Assembly: GCA_021166845.1 (NCBI GenBank) | Contig: JAJPEP010000087.1 | Coordinates: 16,209 to 80,208 of the forward strand | DNA: 64,000 nt | Direction: 5' to 3' | From: Thiobacillus sp. | GTDB taxonomy: Bacteria > Pseudomonadota > Gammaproteobacteria > Burkholderiales > Thiobacillaceae | Shown here: piece after piece, positions 8,373 to 19,445 of the stretch | Layout of the letters: every line of letters starts with the position of its first letter | Numbering within the stretch: the first letter of the stretch is position 1 | The notes under the pieces: model-generated | The model's database searches: none | Seen by the model: only the letters and a program-made list of their open reading frames with translations | Told to the model about the DNA's origin: nothing | Made by a program: the position numbers and the translations under genes

Positions 8373-9647
8373 ATGCCCAAGCTCCGTCTGCTATTCGACT
8401 GGACCCTGTACCGCCTGGCCCTGCTGCTGGCCGCGCCGCTGATCCCGCTGCGCCTCTTGTGGCGCGGCCGGCGCGAGCGCGGCTATTGGCAGCACTGGGG
8501 CGAGCGGCTGGCGCTCGGGTCGGCGCCGGCGGCGGGCGCGCTGTGGATCCATGCGGTGTCGGTGGGCGAGATGCGCGCGGCGCAGCCGCTGGTCGATGCG
8601 TTGCGCGCCGCGCATCCGGATGTCCCCGTGCTGTTCACCTGCATGACGCCGACCGGGCGCGCTACCGCCGAAGCGCTGTACGGCGCTTTCGCCCGCATCG
8701 TCTACCTGCCCTACGATTACGCCGGCTCCATGCGCCGCTTCATGCGCCGCGTGCGGCCGCGCGTCGGCATCCTGATGGAAACCGAGCTGTGGCCCAATCT
8801 GATTCATGCCGCGGCGCGGGCGGGCGTGCCCCTGATGCTGGCGAATGCACGGCTGTCGGAACGCTCGGCGCGCGGCTATGCGCGGCTGCCGGCGCTGACG
8901 CGGGCGTGCCTTGCGCGGGTGGATGTGGTCGCCGCGCAGACGGAAGCCGATGCCGGGCGGCTGGAAAAACTGGGCGCGACTTCAGTCCACGTCGCCGGCA
9001 ATCTCAAGTTCGACATCGCGCCGCCGGCCGCACAGCTTGAACTGGGCGCGGTTTGGAAAGCCAGATGGGGGCCGCGCCCGGTGCTGCTGGCCGCCAGCAC
9101 GCGCGAGAGTGAAGAGGCGCCGCTGTTGCGCGCCTTCGCCAAGGCTGCGCCGCCCGAGATGCTGCTGGTGCTGGCGCCGCGCCATCCGCAGCGCTTCGAC
9201 GAGGTGGCGGGGCTGGTCGAAGCGGCGGGCCTGGCGTATCGGCGCCGCAGCACGCTGGATGGAGAACTCGACCCGCAGACGCGGGTGTTGCTCGGCGACA
9301 GTCTGGGCGAACTGTTCGCGTATTACGCGGCGTGCGATGTGGCCTTCGTCGGCGGTAGCCTTGCGCCGCTGGGCGGGCAGAACCTGATCGAGGCGGCGAG
9401 CGTGGGGCGGCCGGTGCTGGTGGGGCCGCATACCTTCAACTTCGAGGAGGTGACGCGGCTGGCGATCGAGGCCGGCGCGGCGGTACGGGTGAACGATGCC
9501 GACGACCTGCTGGCAAATGCGTTGAAGCTGCTGAACGATGCGCCGACGCGCACCCGCATGGGCGAGGCCGGCCTGGCTTTCGCCGCGCGCCACCGCGGCG
9601 CGGCGGCGCGGGTGGCGGCACTGGCGCCCGTGCGGGCGCTTGGGTAG
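8373..9647 (+). CDS. waaA: 3-deoxy-D-manno-octulosonic acid (Kdo) transferase
   Basis: Transfers Kdo from CMP-Kdo to lipid A at the inner face of the cytoplasmic membrane, the first step of LPS core assembly. The 424-residue GT30 enzyme shows an N-terminal membrane-proximal helix (LYRLALLLAAPLIPLRLLWRG), the IHAVSVGEMRAAQPLV segment bearing the catalytic Glu (about residue 63), CMTPTGRATAE, MLANARLSERSARGY, and the C-terminal nucleotide-binding loop FVGGSLAPLGGQNLIEAASVGRPV. It converges on the TolC-type gene with 12 nt between stops. Confidence 0.95.
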   Translation: MPKLRLLFDWTLYRLALLLAAPLIPLRLLWRGRRERGYWQHWGERLALGSAPAAGALWIHAVSVGEMRAAQPLVDALRAAHPDVPVLFTCMTPTGRATAEALYGAFARIVYLPYDYAGSMRRFMRRVRPRVGILMETELWPNLIHAAARAGVPLMLANARLSERSARGYARLPALTRACLARVDVVAAQTEADAGRLEKLGATSVHVAGNLKFDIAPPAAQLELGAVWKARWGPRPVLLAASTRESEEAPLLRAFAKAAPPEMLLVLAPRHPQRFDEVAGLVEAAGLAYRRRSTLDGELDPQTRVLLGDSLGELFAYYAACDVAFVGGSLAPLGGQNLIEAASVGRPVLVGPHTFNFEEVTRLAIEAGAAVRVNDADDLLANALKLLNDAPTRTRMGEAGLAFAARHRGAAARVAALAPVRALG

Positions 9648-9659
9648 ACGCTCGAGTGC

Positions 9660-10976
9660 TTATTGCACCGCTGCCGGCGGGCGCAGGTGCTGGTCGATCA
9701 GGATCAGATCGTCGGGGCTGAGGGTGCCGACGGCGGCCTTGAGCGACAGCCCGGACAGCAGGTAGGCGTAGCGCGCGCCAGCAAGGTCGCGCCGGGCGGA
9801 CAGCACCTGTTGCTCGGCATCGAGCACGTCGAGGTTGGTGCGCACGCCGACTTCCAGGCCGAGCTTGGTGGAATCGAGCTGCGCTTTGGTCGAGACCAGC
9901 GCCTGCTCCAGCGCACGCACGCGGGCGACGCCGCTGTTGACGTTGAGCCAGGCTTGGCGGGCCAGCAGGCTGGCCTCGCGGGCGGCGGCTTCGACATCCT
10001 GGCGCGCCTTTTCCTGGTTGGCGACCGCTTCGCGCACCCGCGAGTTGACGAGTCCGCCCTGGTAGATTGGCAGGTTGAATTCCACGCCGATGCTGGCGAT
10101 GCGGGTATCGACCTGCGTGGCGCCGAAATTCTGGTTGTTGCTGATGGTGTAGCCGGCGACGGCGTCCAGCGTCGGATAGTGGCCGGCGCGGTTGCGCTCG
10201 ACTTCCTGGTCGGCGATGGTCTTGGCGATGCGCTGGATTTCGGCCTGCAGGTTGCCCTCGGCGGCGCGCGCGGCCCACTCGTCGAGGCTGCCGGGTTCAA
10301 TCTGCAGCAGTTTGTCGTCGACCAGGCTGTCGAGCGTGCCGGCAGGTTTGCCGATGAGTTTTTCCAGCGCGCGCAGGCGGATGTTGAGGCTGTTCTGCTC
10401 GGCGATTTCCTGGGCGACGGTGAGGTCGTAACGCGCCTGCGCTTCGTGGGTGTCGGTGATGGTGGCGGTGCCGACTTCGAAGTTGCGCTTGGCGGCGGCC
10501 AGCTGTTCGGCGATGGCGGCCTTCTGCGCACCGATGAAGGCGATGTTGTCCTGCGACTCCAGCACATCGAAATACGCCTGCGCCACGCGCAGGATCAGAT
10601 CCTGCCTCGCCACCATCAATTGCATTTCGGCGATCTTCACCTGCTCCTTGGCCTGCGCGTACTGCACCCAGTTCTGCTTGCGGAACAGCGGCTGCGCGGC
10701 GGTGATTGACATGCCGTTGGAGTCGTAATCGGCATCGCCGCCGGGCAGGCTGGAGTCGACGCTGTTGTAGCGCATGTCGCCGCCCGCATTGACGTTGGGC
10801 AGCAGCCCGGCGCGGCCCTGCACCGCCGTTTCCTGGCCGGCCCGATACGCCGCACGGGCGGCCGCGTATTCCGCGTCGTAGCTCAGCGCATCGCGGTACG
10901 TGTCGAACAGATTGGCGGCCTGGGCGGCGGGCGCCAGCGCCAGCGCCAGTGCGATAAAAAGGGGCTCGAGTCGCAT
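9660..10976 (-). CDS. TolC-family outer-membrane channel
   Basis: A 438-residue outer-membrane efflux protein. It starts with a signal peptide (LFIALALALAPAAQA, cleavage near residue 20), then two homologous outer-membrane-efflux repeats with long alternating helices: NLFDTYRDALSYDAEYAAARA and a second helical block from about residue 230. The strand segment YDSNGMSITAAQPLF and the closing ALGVGVRTNLDVLDAEQQ-like LEVGVRTNLDVL are typical of TolC. It would form the exit duct for a tripartite pump or type I secretion, but no partner genes are adjacent. It may be co-transcribed with the pcm-rhodanese genes upstream on the same strand. Confidence 0.92.
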   Translation of the reverse strand: MRLEPLFIALALALAPAAQAANLFDTYRDALSYDAEYAAARAAYRAGQETAVQGRAGLLPNVNAGGDMRYNSVDSSLPGGDADYDSNGMSITAAQPLFRKQNWVQYAQAKEQVKIAEMQLMVARQDLILRVAQAYFDVLESQDNIAFIGAQKAAIAEQLAAAKRNFEVGTATITDTHEAQARYDLTVAQEIAEQNSLNIRLRALEKLIGKPAGTLDSLVDDKLLQIEPGSLDEWAARAAEGNLQAEIQRIAKTIADQEVERNRAGHYPTLDAVAGYTISNNQNFGATQVDTRIASIGVEFNLPIYQGGLVNSRVREAVANQEKARQDVEAAAREASLLARQAWLNVNSGVARVRALEQALVSTKAQLDSTKLGLEVGVRTNLDVLDAEQQVLSARRDLAGARYAYLLSGLSLKAAVGTLSPDDLILIDQHLRPPAAVQ

Positions 10977-11002
10977 GGTGAATCCAGTCGTTGAAGTTCG
11001 GG

Positions 11003-11320
11003 TCAGTAGCGCGGCATGGCCGGATCGACCTCGTCGGCCCAGGCGGCTACGCCGCCCGACAGGTTGATGACGTCGCCGAAGCCCATTGTTTCAAGGTAGC
11101 GGGCCGCATGATAACTGCGGACGCCATGATGGCAGATGACCACCGTTTCCGCTTGTTTGTTCAATTCAGCCAGGCGCGCGGGCAGCTCGCGCATCGGAAT
11201 CAGGACGGCGCCGGGCAGGCGGCACAGCGTCCATTCCCACGGTTCGCGCACGTCGAGCAGCACCGGGGTGTGTCCGGTTTCGATATGGGCGGCGAGTTCG
11301 GCGGGGCGGAACTGGCGCAT
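11003..11320 (-). CDS. Single-domain rhodanese
   Basis: A 105-residue rhodanese domain. The active loop reads CHHGVRS with the persulfide-forming Cys at about residue 75; upstream are the LLDVREPWEW and LPGAVLIPM elements. The loop length matches GlpE/PspE-type sulfurtransferases. It lies between a Pcm-like gene and the TolC-type gene on the same strand, a gene order I know from other betaproteobacterial thiC regions. Likely cytoplasmic, as no signal peptide is seen. Confidence 0.9.
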   Translation of the reverse strand: MRQFRPAELAAHIETGHTPVLLDVREPWEWTLCRLPGAVLIPMRELPARLAELNKQAETVVICHHGVRSYHAARYLETMGFGDVINLSGGVAAWADEVDPAMPRY

Positions 11321-11341
11321 TCGGAATAGGCTCTGTCGGAT

Positions 11342-11995
11342 TCAGAACACGAACGCGGCGGGTTGCGGCGCATTGACGAGCGGCGCCACGCAGGTTTCAA
11401 ACAAGGTCACGCTGCGGGTGGCGCCGGGTGCGGTGCGGGTGATCAGTTGCGCATGCATTACCGGCGCTTCGCCCGTGATGGCGAACAGCCGGCCGCCGAC
11501 GTTGAGGCGCTGAAGAAACGCCTCCGACAGCAGCGGGGTCGAGCCGGTCAGCACGATCGCATCGAAGCCGCTCATGTCGGGCCAGTCGCGGGCGGCGTCG
11601 GCGGTGTGCAGCGTCACGTTGTCGAAGCCGTGCGCGCGCAGCTTGCGCGTCGCGTCGGCGGTGAATTCGGGGAAGATGTCCACCGACGTCACGCCGGCGG
11701 CCCGGGAAGCCAGCAGGGCGGTGAGGTAGCCGCTGCCGGTGCCGATTTCCAGCACGCGGTCGCCGGGGCGAATGTCGAGTTCCTGCAGCACCCGCGCTTC
11801 CATTTTGGGCGTCCACATCGCCTGGTCGTGGCCGAGCGGGATTTCCATGTCGACGAAGGCCAGCGCCTGGTGCGCTGGCGGCACGAAGTCTTCGCGCCGC
11901 ACCTTGAACAGCAGATCCAGCACGTCCTGATTCAGGACTTCCCAAGGGCGGATTTGCTGCTCCACCATGTTGTAGCGTGTCTGCTCGATGTCCAT
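11342..11995 (-). CDS. Protein-L-isoaspartate O-methyltransferase-like protein
   Basis: A 217-residue SAM-dependent methyltransferase of the PCMT family. N-terminal RYNMVEQQIRPWEVLNQDVL and ALAFVDMEIPLGHDQAMWTPKMEARVLQEL give the family pattern. Motif I is VLEIGTGSGYLTALLA (about residues 78-93). The usual substrate-loop triplet of true Pcm (near PFTIGxGQTIS) is replaced here by IPLGHDQAMWTPKM, so repair of isoaspartyl residues is not assured. Divergent from thiC, and first gene of the pcm-rhodanese-tolC minus-strand run. Confidence 0.85.
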   Translation of the reverse strand: MDIEQTRYNMVEQQIRPWEVLNQDVLDLLFKVRREDFVPPAHQALAFVDMEIPLGHDQAMWTPKMEARVLQELDIRPGDRVLEIGTGSGYLTALLASRAAGVTSVDIFPEFTADATRKLRAHGFDNVTLHTADAARDWPDMSGFDAIVLTGSTPLLSEAFLQRLNVGGRLFAITGEAPVMHAQLITRTAPGATRSVTLFETCVAPLVNAPQPAAFVF

Positions 11996-12076
11996 GCGGT
12001 ACCCTTGAATATCAATAAGTTAGATGGGGTCTTGTCTTGCAATTATTTCACATTTCGGCTAACTTTGACCGCTTGC

Positions 12077-14225
<2,149 letters not shown>

Positions 14226-14231
14226 ACACCC

Positions 14232-16100
14232 ATGGAAGATTTCGATATCGACGAGGACGGCAGCGCGGCGGATGAACTGGGTTTTCTGTTCGACAGCGCC
14301 GCCCGGCGCATCCTGAGCGATGAGAGTCCAGAAGGCTTTGTAGCCTGGTTTCAGCTTGCCGCCCCGCAATTCGCTCCGTTGTTCATGCGTCGGTTGCCCG
14401 ACGATGCGGCCTTCCGGCGCGGGTTCCTGACGCAGTTCGCCCGGATTATCTGGAATAAAACCCCGCTGCCCGGAAATCGTTTTCAGCCGCGCCCGATTCC
14501 GAAATCCGAGCGCAACCAGGCTTGCCTGTGCGGCTCCGGCAAAAAATACAAGCACTGCTGTCACGCGCTTGAAGGCCTGGAACAGGGTTTGCCCGAATTC
14601 AGCATGCTGCTGCATGTCCTGGAGACCGTGCCTGTCAAGCAGTTCGTGGAGTTGCCCTTCTCGCACCTGAATCTGGACGAGCTGGCCTATGTGGCGAATG
14701 CCTGGATGAGCAATGGCAGCGCCAGGGAGGCCGCCAAGCTGCTGGAGGGTCTGTTCGTCGATTGCACGAAACTCGACGACCGCGCCGAGCCGGCGCTCTA
14801 TTGCCTGCTCGACTGTTACGAGCGGCTCAACAACCCGCTCAAGAAGAAACGCCTGCTGCAACGCGCCATGGCCGCGCCCGACAAAGCGCTGCGCGCCGCC
14901 GCCATCCAGCGGCAATGCACCATTCATGCCGACCGTGGCGAATACGACCTGGCCTGGGCCTTGTTTCAACAGGCGCAGCGTCTCGCACCTGACGACTCCA
15001 GCCTGTCGCACCTCGAAATCCTGATACTCAATAGCCAGGGCGAACATGCGCGCGCCAGGGAGCGTGCCGCGTTCTGGATTGCCCGCCTGTCCAAAGACAA
15101 GACGGGGCAATACGCGAATCTGATCGCATTCCTGCGTGATGCCACCGACGATCCGGGCGGCTCCATGCTGAACATCCTGCAGGAAAATCATCCTGCCTTG
15201 CAGCAGTGTGCCGATTTGATGGCGCGACTGCCGCCCGCCGCCTGCCATTACAGGCTCGATATGGACGCACAGGATGCCGGTCCGCTTGAGCCGGACCCGA
15301 CCCTGCGGCGGCTGCACGCACAATGGGCAAGGTATGCGCGGGTTCTGGGAGAGACGAGTCCTGCCATCAACTGGGACGCACGCTTGCCCTGGCTGGCCTG
15401 GCTGGAAAAAAATCCGGTGGCCTGGCAAAGCTTCGACGTGCTGCTCGACATCGTCCAGGCATTGCGAGACACCGAGCCGCGCCTGACGGGCATGGAAACG
15501 GAGATGGTGCTCCCCCTGCTGCAGCGTGCCGAAGCATTGCTGCGGCTTGTCCTCAAGCAGCATCGCGCCGAAGGCCGGAGGCTTGAGTGGGGCTGGCACG
15601 AGAACCGCCCGGCACTCAGCCTGCTCGCCAGCCTGGCCTTTTACCATGTCGAACATGACGATCTGGCACGCGCCGTCGATCTGCTGGAGTGGTGCGTACT
15701 CACGCTCAACCCCAACGACAACCAGGGCCTGCGCGACCCGCTGATCCATCTGTACCTGTGCGTCAATCGCATCGACGACGCCCTCGATCTGGCCGCGCGT
15801 TACCCCGACGACCTGCCCGCCATGCAGTACGGCGGCATCCTGGCCTTGTACATGGCCGGCAAGATCGAAGCGGCCGCGCGGCAACTCAAGCAGACGGCCC
15901 GTGCCTATCCCGAAATCGCCCGTATGCTGCTCAGCGCCGCCCCGCGCCGCCCCGCGCTGAATCCCGGCTACAGCACGCTCGGTGGCAAGGACGAAGCCTG
16001 GTATTACCGCGAAGACAACCTCGATGTGTGGCAGCAGAGCGGCGGGCTGGCATGGTTGCGTCAGGCCTTGCCAAAACAGCCGGCCAGGAACAGGAAATAG
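14232..16100 (+). CDS. SEC-C zinc-motif protein with helical repeats
   Basis: A 622-residue cytoplasmic protein starting 6 nt after thiC. Residues 98-111 form a SEC-C zinc site (CLCGSGKKYKHCCH), the motif first seen at the C-terminus of SecA and thought to touch ribosomes or other protein partners. The rest is almost all helical, with TPR-like pairs (for example REAAKLLEGLFVDCTKLDDR, AALYCLLDCYERLNNPLKKK, LARAVDLLEWCVLTLNPNDN). The N-terminal 90 residues are acidic. No catalytic motif was seen. The tight spacing to thiC suggests co-transcription, but no thiamine role is known for it. Confidence 0.75.
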   Translation: MEDFDIDEDGSAADELGFLFDSAARRILSDESPEGFVAWFQLAAPQFAPLFMRRLPDDAAFRRGFLTQFARIIWNKTPLPGNRFQPRPIPKSERNQACLCGSGKKYKHCCHALEGLEQGLPEFSMLLHVLETVPVKQFVELPFSHLNLDELAYVANAWMSNGSAREAAKLLEGLFVDCTKLDDRAEPALYCLLDCYERLNNPLKKKRLLQRAMAAPDKALRAAAIQRQCTIHADRGEYDLAWALFQQAQRLAPDDSSLSHLEILILNSQGEHARARERAAFWIARLSKDKTGQYANLIAFLRDATDDPGGSMLNILQENHPALQQCADLMARLPPAACHYRLDMDAQDAGPLEPDPTLRRLHAQWARYARVLGETSPAINWDARLPWLAWLEKNPVAWQSFDVLLDIVQALRDTEPRLTGMETEMVLPLLQRAEALLRLVLKQHRAEGRRLEWGWHENRPALSLLASLAFYHVEHDDLARAVDLLEWCVLTLNPNDNQGLRDPLIHLYLCVNRIDDALDLAARYPDDLPAMQYGGILALYMAGKIEAAARQLKQTARAYPEIARMLLSAAPRRPALNPGYSTLGGKDEAWYYREDNLDVWQQSGGLAWLRQALPKQPARNRK

Positions 16101-16156
16101 CCGCAGGGCTCATCGCATCGGCAGGCGTGGTTGTTTGGGGATTGTCTGGAAATAAG

Positions 16157-16195
16157 CGCTTGATTAATCGGGTTGTGTATAAGCACCATCAAGCG
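16157..16195. promoter_or_regulatory. Inverted repeat upstream of the Phd/RelE pair, candidate operator
   Basis: CGCTTGAT at 16157-16164 and its exact complement ATCAAGCG at 16188-16195, 23 nt apart, about 30 nt before the antitoxin start. Phd-type antitoxins bind such sites to repress their own operon. No conventional -35/-10 pair is clear. Confidence 0.4.
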
Positions 16196-16224
16196 TGTTG
16201 TTAACAGTATTTTGGGTGCGCGCC

Positions 16225-16482
16225 ATGTCACATCTGACCGCCAACGACCTTAAAACCAAGGGGATAGCCGCGATTGAGGCTGTCCTTGCCGAGCATTCCG
16301 AAGCGATTGTGTCGGTGCGCGGCAAGGAGCGCTTCGTGGTGATGGATATTGCCCGGTATCACTACTTGCGCGAGTGCGAGCTGGAAACGGCGCTGGCCGA
16401 GACGCGCGCCGATCTGGCGGCGGGGCGTTTTACTGAGGCCACAGCGGAAGAACATCTGGCGCAGGTAAAATCTTCGGCATGA
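16225..16482 (+). CDS. Phd/YefM-family antitoxin
   Basis: An 85-residue antitoxin. The N-terminal Phd/YefM fold is seen as LTANDLKTKGIAAIEAVLAEHSEAIVSVRGKERFVVMDIARYHYLREC. The C-terminal third (LAETRADLAAGRFTEATAEEHLAQV) is the amphipathic toxin-wrapping tail. The ATG at 16225 is preferred over the frame's upstream extension. Its last codon overlaps the toxin start (ATGA at 16479-16482), indicating coupled translation. Confidence 0.88.
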   Translation: MSHLTANDLKTKGIAAIEAVLAEHSEAIVSVRGKERFVVMDIARYHYLRECELETALAETRADLAAGRFTEATAEEHLAQVKSSA

Positions 16483-16754
16483 GTTATCGGTTGATTTTTG
16501 CCGATCAGTACACCAAACGCGTGGCATGTTTTCTCAAGCGGCATCCCGATCTGGAAAAGCAGTATCTCAAAACCCTGCAACTGCTTGAGCTGAACCCGCA
16601 TCATCCGTTGCTGCGCCTGCATGCCCTGAGCGGCAAGCCGCACACGCTGCGTTCGGTTTCGATCAATTTGTCTTACCGCATCATGCTGGAAATCCTGATT
16701 CAGGACGAACAGATTATCCCGGTGAATGTGGGCGATCACGACACGGTGTATTGA
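16479..16754 (+). CDS. RelE/ParE-superfamily toxin
   Basis: A 91-residue toxin of the RelE/ParE fold, intact. Pattern: YRLIFADQYTKRVACFLKRHPDLEKQYLKTLQLLELNPHHPLLRLHALSGK, then RSVSINLSYRIMLEI and the C-terminal VGDHDTVY. The His near the C-terminus (GDHDxVY) fits the YafQ/RelE mRNA-interferase group. Cognate antitoxin directly upstream; an intrinsic terminator follows at 16788-16813. Confidence 0.88.
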   Translation: MSYRLIFADQYTKRVACFLKRHPDLEKQYLKTLQLLELNPHHPLLRLHALSGKPHTLRSVSINLSYRIMLEILIQDEQIIPVNVGDHDTVY

Positions 16755-16787
16755 GGGAGCTTTCATGCGCTGCCCCTATAATCACGA

Positions 16788-16813
16788 GCGCGCCGCTGTG
16801 GCGCGCTTTTTTT
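16788..16813 (+). terminator. Intrinsic terminator after the toxin-antitoxin operon
   Basis: GCGCGCC, loop GCTGT, GGCGCGC, then seven T. It ends 10 nt before the uppP start codon, so uppP must have its own promoter or read through. Confidence 0.9.
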
Positions 16814-16823
16814 GTGCGCAACG

Positions 16824-17654
16824 ATGACCGATTCCACCCTGCTGTTGCACGCCCTCATCCTCGGCCTGGTCGAAGGCGTCACCGAGTTCCTGCCGATCTC
16901 CAGCACCGGCCATCTGATTCTGGCGGGGCAGCTCTTGGGCTTCAACGGCGAGAAGGCCAAGGTGTTCATGATCGCCATCCAGCTGGCGGCGATCTTTGCG
17001 GTGGTGTGGGAATACCGGGTACGGCTTTCGCATGTGGCGGTGACGCTGCGCAGCGAGCCGGCGTCGCAGCGGCTGGCGATCAACCTGATGGCGGGCTTTT
17101 TGCCGGCGGCGGTGCTCGGCTTCCTGTTCTACAAGGAAATCAAGCACTACCTGTTCAACCCCATCGTGGTGGCGACCGCGCTGGTGGCCGGCGGCGCGAT
17201 GATCCTGTGGGCGGAGCGGCGCAAGCATGTCGTCAGCACGGAGACGGTGGATGACCTCAACTGGCGCCGTGCGCTGGCGGTGGGTTTTGCCCAGGCGCTG
17301 GCGATGATCCCCGGCACCTCGCGCTCGGGCGCGACCATCATCGGCGGGCTGTTCCTCGGCCTGTCGAGAAAAGCGGCGGCGGAGTTCTCTTTTCTGCTCG
17401 CCATCCCCACCATGCTCGCCGCCACCGCCTACGACCTCTACAAGAACTGGCAGCTGTTCGATGCCGGCGACATTCCCTTGTTTATGGTGGGCGGAATGGC
17501 GTCGTTTGTCAGCGCCCTGATTGCCGTGCGCACGCTGCTCAAGTTCGTCAGCCGTCACGATTACACGGTGTTCGCCTGGTACCGCATCGTGTTCGGCGGC
17601 GTGGTGCTGGCGACCGCCTACAGCGGCCTGGTCGACTGGGGCGTGGTGTACTGA
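16824..17654 (+). CDS. uppP: Undecaprenyl-diphosphatase
   Basis: A 276-residue integral membrane phosphatase that recycles undecaprenyl diphosphate for cell-wall and polysaccharide synthesis; also confers bacitracin tolerance. Both family signatures are present: [19 protein letters not shown] (about residues 13-31) and the [14 protein letters not shown] motif (about residues 170-183) carrying catalytic Arg and Ser. About eight hydrophobic segments. ATG at 16824 is chosen; a GTG at 16812 would lie in the terminator's T run. Confidence 0.96.
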   Translation: MTDSTLLLHALILGLVEGVTEFLPISSTGHLILAGQLLGFNGEKAKVFMIAIQLAAIFAVVWEYRVRLSHVAVTLRSEPASQRLAINLMAGFLPAAVLGFLFYKEIKHYLFNPIVVATALVAGGAMILWAERRKHVVSTETVDDLNWRRALAVGFAQALAMIPGTSRSGATIIGGLFLGLSRKAAAEFSFLLAIPTMLAATAYDLYKNWQLFDAGDIPLFMVGGMASFVSALIAVRTLLKFVSRHDYTVFAWYRIVFGGVVLATAYSGLVDWGVVY

Positions 17655-17658
17655 GCGG

Positions 17659-18192
17659 CTAATCCGCCTTGGGCGGATTTTTTTCGAGTTTGCGCTGCAG
17701 GGTGCGGCGGTGCATTTTCAGCGCGCGCGCGGTGGCCGAGATGTTGCCGTCGTGCTCGTTCAATACTTTCTGGATGTGCTCCCATTCCATTCGCGCGACC
17801 GTCAGGGGCTCCGGGCTGACTGCCAGCGCAGCGTCCGGCTCGTCGCGCAGCAGCGCGGCGAGGACTTCGTCGGCGTCGGCCGGCTTCGCCAGGTAATGCC
17901 GGGCGCCCAGCCGCACCGCTTCGACCGCGGTGGCGATGCTGGCATAGCCGGTGAGCACGACGATAGCGGGGGCGGGCACGCGCGCGGTCAGCATGGCGAC
18001 GACTTTCAGCCCCGATTCGCCGGGCAGTTTCAGGTCGACGACAGCATGGCTGGGGGCAAACGCTTCCGCTGCGGCCTGGGCGGCGGCGGCGTCGTGCGCC
18101 AGCGCCACCTCGAAGCCGCGCTTTTTCATGGCGCGCGACAAGGCAGTGGCGAAATCGACGTCGTCCTCGACGATCAAAAGTGTACGGGTCAT
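17659..18192 (-). CDS. regA: RegA/PrrA-family redox response regulator
   Basis: A 177-residue two-component regulator that adjusts genes for carbon fixation, respiration and nitrogen metabolism to redox state. Receiver domain with the acidic pair ED-D (residues 9-11) and phosphorylated Asp53 (AVVDLKLPGESG). The C-terminal Fis-type helix-turn-helix (NISATARALKMHRRTLQRKL) is nearly invariant in RegA/PrrA/ActR. The start at 18192 overlaps the end of the kinase gene by 4 nt (ATGA), so the kinase and regulator are translated as one unit. It may control the cbb genes, as RegA does in Rhodobacter (inference). Confidence 0.93.
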   Translation of the reverse strand: MTRTLLIVEDDVDFATALSRAMKKRGFEVALAHDAAAAQAAAEAFAPSHAVVDLKLPGESGLKVVAMLTARVPAPAIVVLTGYASIATAVEAVRLGARHYLAKPADADEVLAALLRDEPDAALAVSPEPLTVARMEWEHIQKVLNEHDGNISATARALKMHRRTLQRKLEKNPPKAD

Positions 18193-19445
18193 GTTGTTTG
18201 CTTCCATGGCAGGGTGATGCGCACTCGGGTGCCGCCGCCGTCGCGCTCGGCGAGGGTGAGGCTGCCGCCGAGCCGTTCCAGCGTGGCGTGGGTGAGTGCC
18301 AGCCCCATGCCCCAGCCGCGCCCCGGCTTGCCGCTGAACAGTACGCGCCCGGCCTGCGCCTTCTGCTCGGGGGTGAAGCCGGGGCCGCGATCGGCGACGT
18401 CGATGAAGAGGACGTCGCCCTCGGTCGCGGCGCTCAATTCGACGACATCGGGCGAGGCATCGGCGGCGTTGTTCAGCACATTCAGGATCGCCTGCTCCAG
18501 CCCGTCGGGCGGGGTGAAGTGACGATGATCGGGCGGCAGTTTGGTCGCGATCCGCGTGTCGGGGCGCAGCATCTGCCAACGCTCGGCCAGCGCGGCCAGC
18601 CAGGTGTCGAGCGGCTGCGCGGCGGGCGGGGTGTCCTGCGCGCGCGCGGCGAGCTGGGTGAGGATGCGCTTGCATGCCTGTGCCTGCTTTTCGAGCAGGC
18701 GGCAATCGGCGCCGATGTCGGGATCGTTGGCGAATTCGGCGGCGAGTTCGTGCGCGGTGGTCTGGATGGTGGCAAGCGGCGTGGCGAGTTCGTGCGCCGC
18801 CAGCGCCGCTTGCGTGCCGAGCGCGACGATGCGCTCGTCGCGCAGCTGTTTTTCGCGCAGGGCGGACAGCTCCTGGTCGCGCAGGCGCAGCGCGGCATGC
18901 ATGCGGGTGACGAAAAACGCGATCAGTCCCGCGCTGATGAGGAAGTTGAACCACATGCCGCCCAGGTGCATGCCGTAGGCCGCGATCGGATCGGCCATCG
19001 CCAGCGGCTGGTAGACAAACAGCAGCAGCGCGTAATAGCCGCCCGCCACTGCCGCCAGCAGCCACACCCAGCGCGGGCGCAGGCTGATCGCGGCGATGAC
19101 GACCGGCACCAGCATCAGCGACACAAAGGGGTTGGTCGCGCCGCCGCTGAAGAACGCCAGCACCGCAAACGCGGTGAGGTCGGCCAGCAGGTGCGCCAGA
19201 AATTCCATCTGCGTCGCGGGAACGTCCAGCCGCAGCCGCCACGCGGTGGAAAGCGAGAACAGCCCCATCAGTGCCAGCACCGCGGCCATCGGCAGCAGCG
19301 GCATGCGGATGTCGAGGCCCCAGTGCAGCCAGACGATGCCCACCGCCCAGCCGGCGATCAGCGACATCCGCACGGCGAGCAGGCGCCCCAGCAGGGCACG
19401 CGCGGGCAGGGTGGAGCGCAGCGTGGAATCGGTCGAAGGCGGCAT
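18189..19445 (-). CDS. regB: RegB/PrrB-family redox sensor kinase
   Basis: A 418-residue membrane histidine kinase. Six hydrophobic helices occupy about residues 20-180. Between them lies the quinone-sensing heptad GGATNPF (101-107). The phosphorylated His218 sits in ALAAHELATPLATIQ. Cys258 in KQAQACKRILTQL aligns with the redox-active Cys265 of Rhodobacter RegB. The ATPase domain ends with NVLNNAADASPD, DRGPGFTP and GWGMGLALTHATLERLGG. All features for quinone- and thiol-based redox sensing are therefore present. First gene of the regB-regA operon, divergent from the copper receptor gene. Confidence 0.93.
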   Translation of the reverse strand: MPPSTDSTLRSTLPARALLGRLLAVRMSLIAGWAVGIVWLHWGLDIRMPLLPMAAVLALMGLFSLSTAWRLRLDVPATQMEFLAHLLADLTAFAVLAFFSGGATNPFVSLMLVPVVIAAISLRPRWVWLLAAVAGGYYALLLFVYQPLAMADPIAAYGMHLGGMWFNFLISAGLIAFFVTRMHAALRLRDQELSALREKQLRDERIVALGTQAALAAHELATPLATIQTTAHELAAEFANDPDIGADCRLLEKQAQACKRILTQLAARAQDTPPAAQPLDTWLAALAERWQMLRPDTRIATKLPPDHRHFTPPDGLEQAILNVLNNAADASPDVVELSAATEGDVLFIDVADRGPGFTPEQKAQAGRVLFSGKPGRGWGMGLALTHATLERLGGSLTLAERDGGGTRVRITLPWKQTT

